In this document: positions 5,377-5,923 of the stretch, in pieces
Layout: every line of letters begins with the position of its first letter
Position numbering within the stretch: the first letter of the stretch is position 1
Assembly: GCA_000715635.1 (NCBI GenBank)
Contig: KL569117.1
Coordinates: 33,075-38,997, forward strand
Length of the DNA stretch: 5,923 nucleotides
Direction: 5' to 3'
Source: Streptomyces violaceus
GTDB taxonomy: Bacteria; Actinomycetota; Actinomycetes; Streptomycetales; Streptomycetaceae
Notes under the pieces: model-generated
What the model saw: the letters and a program-made list of their open reading frames with translations, nothing else
Databases searched by the model: none
What the model was told of the DNA's origin: nothing
Program-made: the position numbers and the translations under genes

Positions 5377-5901
5377 GTGGTAGATCCGTCGATTCCCATT
5401 GCCCGCATTCAGCAGTACACCGTGGAGCGGTGCCCCCACTGCACCGAGCGGCACCGGTTCGCGCTGGGCTTCGGCCGACGTGCCGTTCTCACCTTCGGAG
5501 GCGCCGCGGCCAGCGCAGGCCTGACCTGCCCGACGACGGGTGGGCCGATCGTCGTCGAGCTGGAACTCCGCGAGAACGAGACCTACTTGGGTCCCGTCGA
5601 CCCTTCCGCGGGCGCCGCCGTTACCGTCGCGCTCCCCGAGCCCGCGGCCGCGGGGGCCGCGGGGACACCGGACAGCGGCGGCGAACGTGTTGAGTGGCAG
5701 AAGGGGTCACGCACGACGGCACTCGACTTCTGCCGCACCATGCTGACCACCAGCAGTGGCGCCATCCCCGTCTATACGGCCGTGCTCAACTACGTGGGGA
5801 CCAAGAGGATTTCGGGTTCCTTCAGCGGCCGGCTGAGTGTGCTGCCCATGATCCTCTTCCTGCTCGCCAGCGTGGCGTTCATCCTGGCACTGGTGCCCAC
5901 C
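5377..5901 (+). CDS. Zinc-ribbon membrane protein, 5' part (3' end missing)
   Basis: An open frame of 175 codons with no stop before the adapter. The start is GTG at 5377; an in-frame TAG at 5365 excludes anything earlier, and ATG at 5375 is in another frame and hits TAG after one codon. Residues 16-65 look like a zinc ribbon: C19-P-H-C22, then C51-P-T-T-G with beta strands around it; the fourth ligand is unclear (H26 or none). A flexible Ala/Gly/Pro-rich linker covers about 76-102. From 115 a hydrophobic region begins: GAIPVYTAVLNYVG (128-141), a short basic loop, and a clear membrane helix at about 153-174 (LSVLPMILFLLASVAFILAL). The zinc ribbon is probably cytosolic, with the membrane domain continuing into missing sequence. 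I do not recognise the family. Reading on into the adapter would add a false tail, LSLIHIS. Confidence 0.82.
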
Positions 5902-5923
5902 CTGTCTCTTATACACATCTCTG
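5902..5923. other. Nextera library adapter, inverted (non-genomic)
   Basis: Bases 5902-5920 read CTGTCTCTTATACACATCT, the exact reverse complement of the Tn5 mosaic end at 22-40. CTG follows, the first bases of the inverted primer tag. Together with bases 1-40 this shows that the fragment is bounded by two tagmentation events. Genomic sequence ends at 5901. Confidence 0.97.

Noticed and set aside
5375..5383. ATG at 5375 as start of the right-end gene
   Set aside because: The frame reads ATG TGG TAG and stops at once; the open frame begins at the overlapping GTG at 5377.
1..5923. Composite transposon bounded by 19-bp inverted repeats
   Set aside because: The repeats are the commercial Tn5 mosaic end at the exact ends of the record with primer-tag sequence outside them, and no transposase gene is present.

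Overview
The window is one assembled fragment of very GC-rich DNA (roughly 70% G+C by eye, strongly G/C-ending codons, GTG starts, actinobacterial-style promoters and gene families). It most likely comes from a Streptomyces or a close relative; the species cannot be named from the sequence. Both ends carry library adapter, not genome: bases 1-40 are a Nextera transposon adapter and 5902-5923 its inverted counterpart. The genomic insert is therefore 41-5901.

Layout. (i) 41-70: the first ten codons of a leftward gene, cut by the adapter, with two copies of a 15-bp palindromic site upstream (104-118, 128-142). (ii) 265-1449, minus strand: a two-Rossmann flavin monooxygenase of the FMO/YUCCA type. 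(iii) 1450-1741: a G-rich divergent intergenic region with short repeats and a third copy of the same 15-bp palindrome (1722-1736), placed over a likely -10 box directly before the next gene. (iv) 1742-4165, plus strand: a probable operon of a DoxX-type membrane protein, a zinc-ribbon/OB-fold (DUF35-type) protein that overlaps it by one base, and two different GNAT acetyltransferases. (v) 4177-5343, minus strand: a 388-residue protein of unknown function with a papain/C39-like His-Asp signature, convergent with the second GNAT gene across only 11 bp. (vi) 5377-5901, plus strand: the 5' part of a gene for a zinc-ribbon protein with a membrane domain, running off the fragment. Its GTG start lies only 33 bp from the GTG start of the 388-residue gene.

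How the genes may work together. The shared palindrome CTGAYGNNNYGTCAG suggests that one regulator, by site shape probably TetR-like, controls both the leftward gene at the left end and the doxX/OB-fold operon. DUF35 proteins usually serve thiolases or lipid-transfer aldolases acting on acyl-CoA, so a lipid or acyl-CoA theme is plausible but not proven here. The rightmost pair, back to back with overlapping promoter space and no recognisable function, is the best candidate for an undescribed two-protein module: a cytosolic papain-like-fold protein plus a membrane-anchored zinc-ribbon protein. That is inference from architecture and spacing only.
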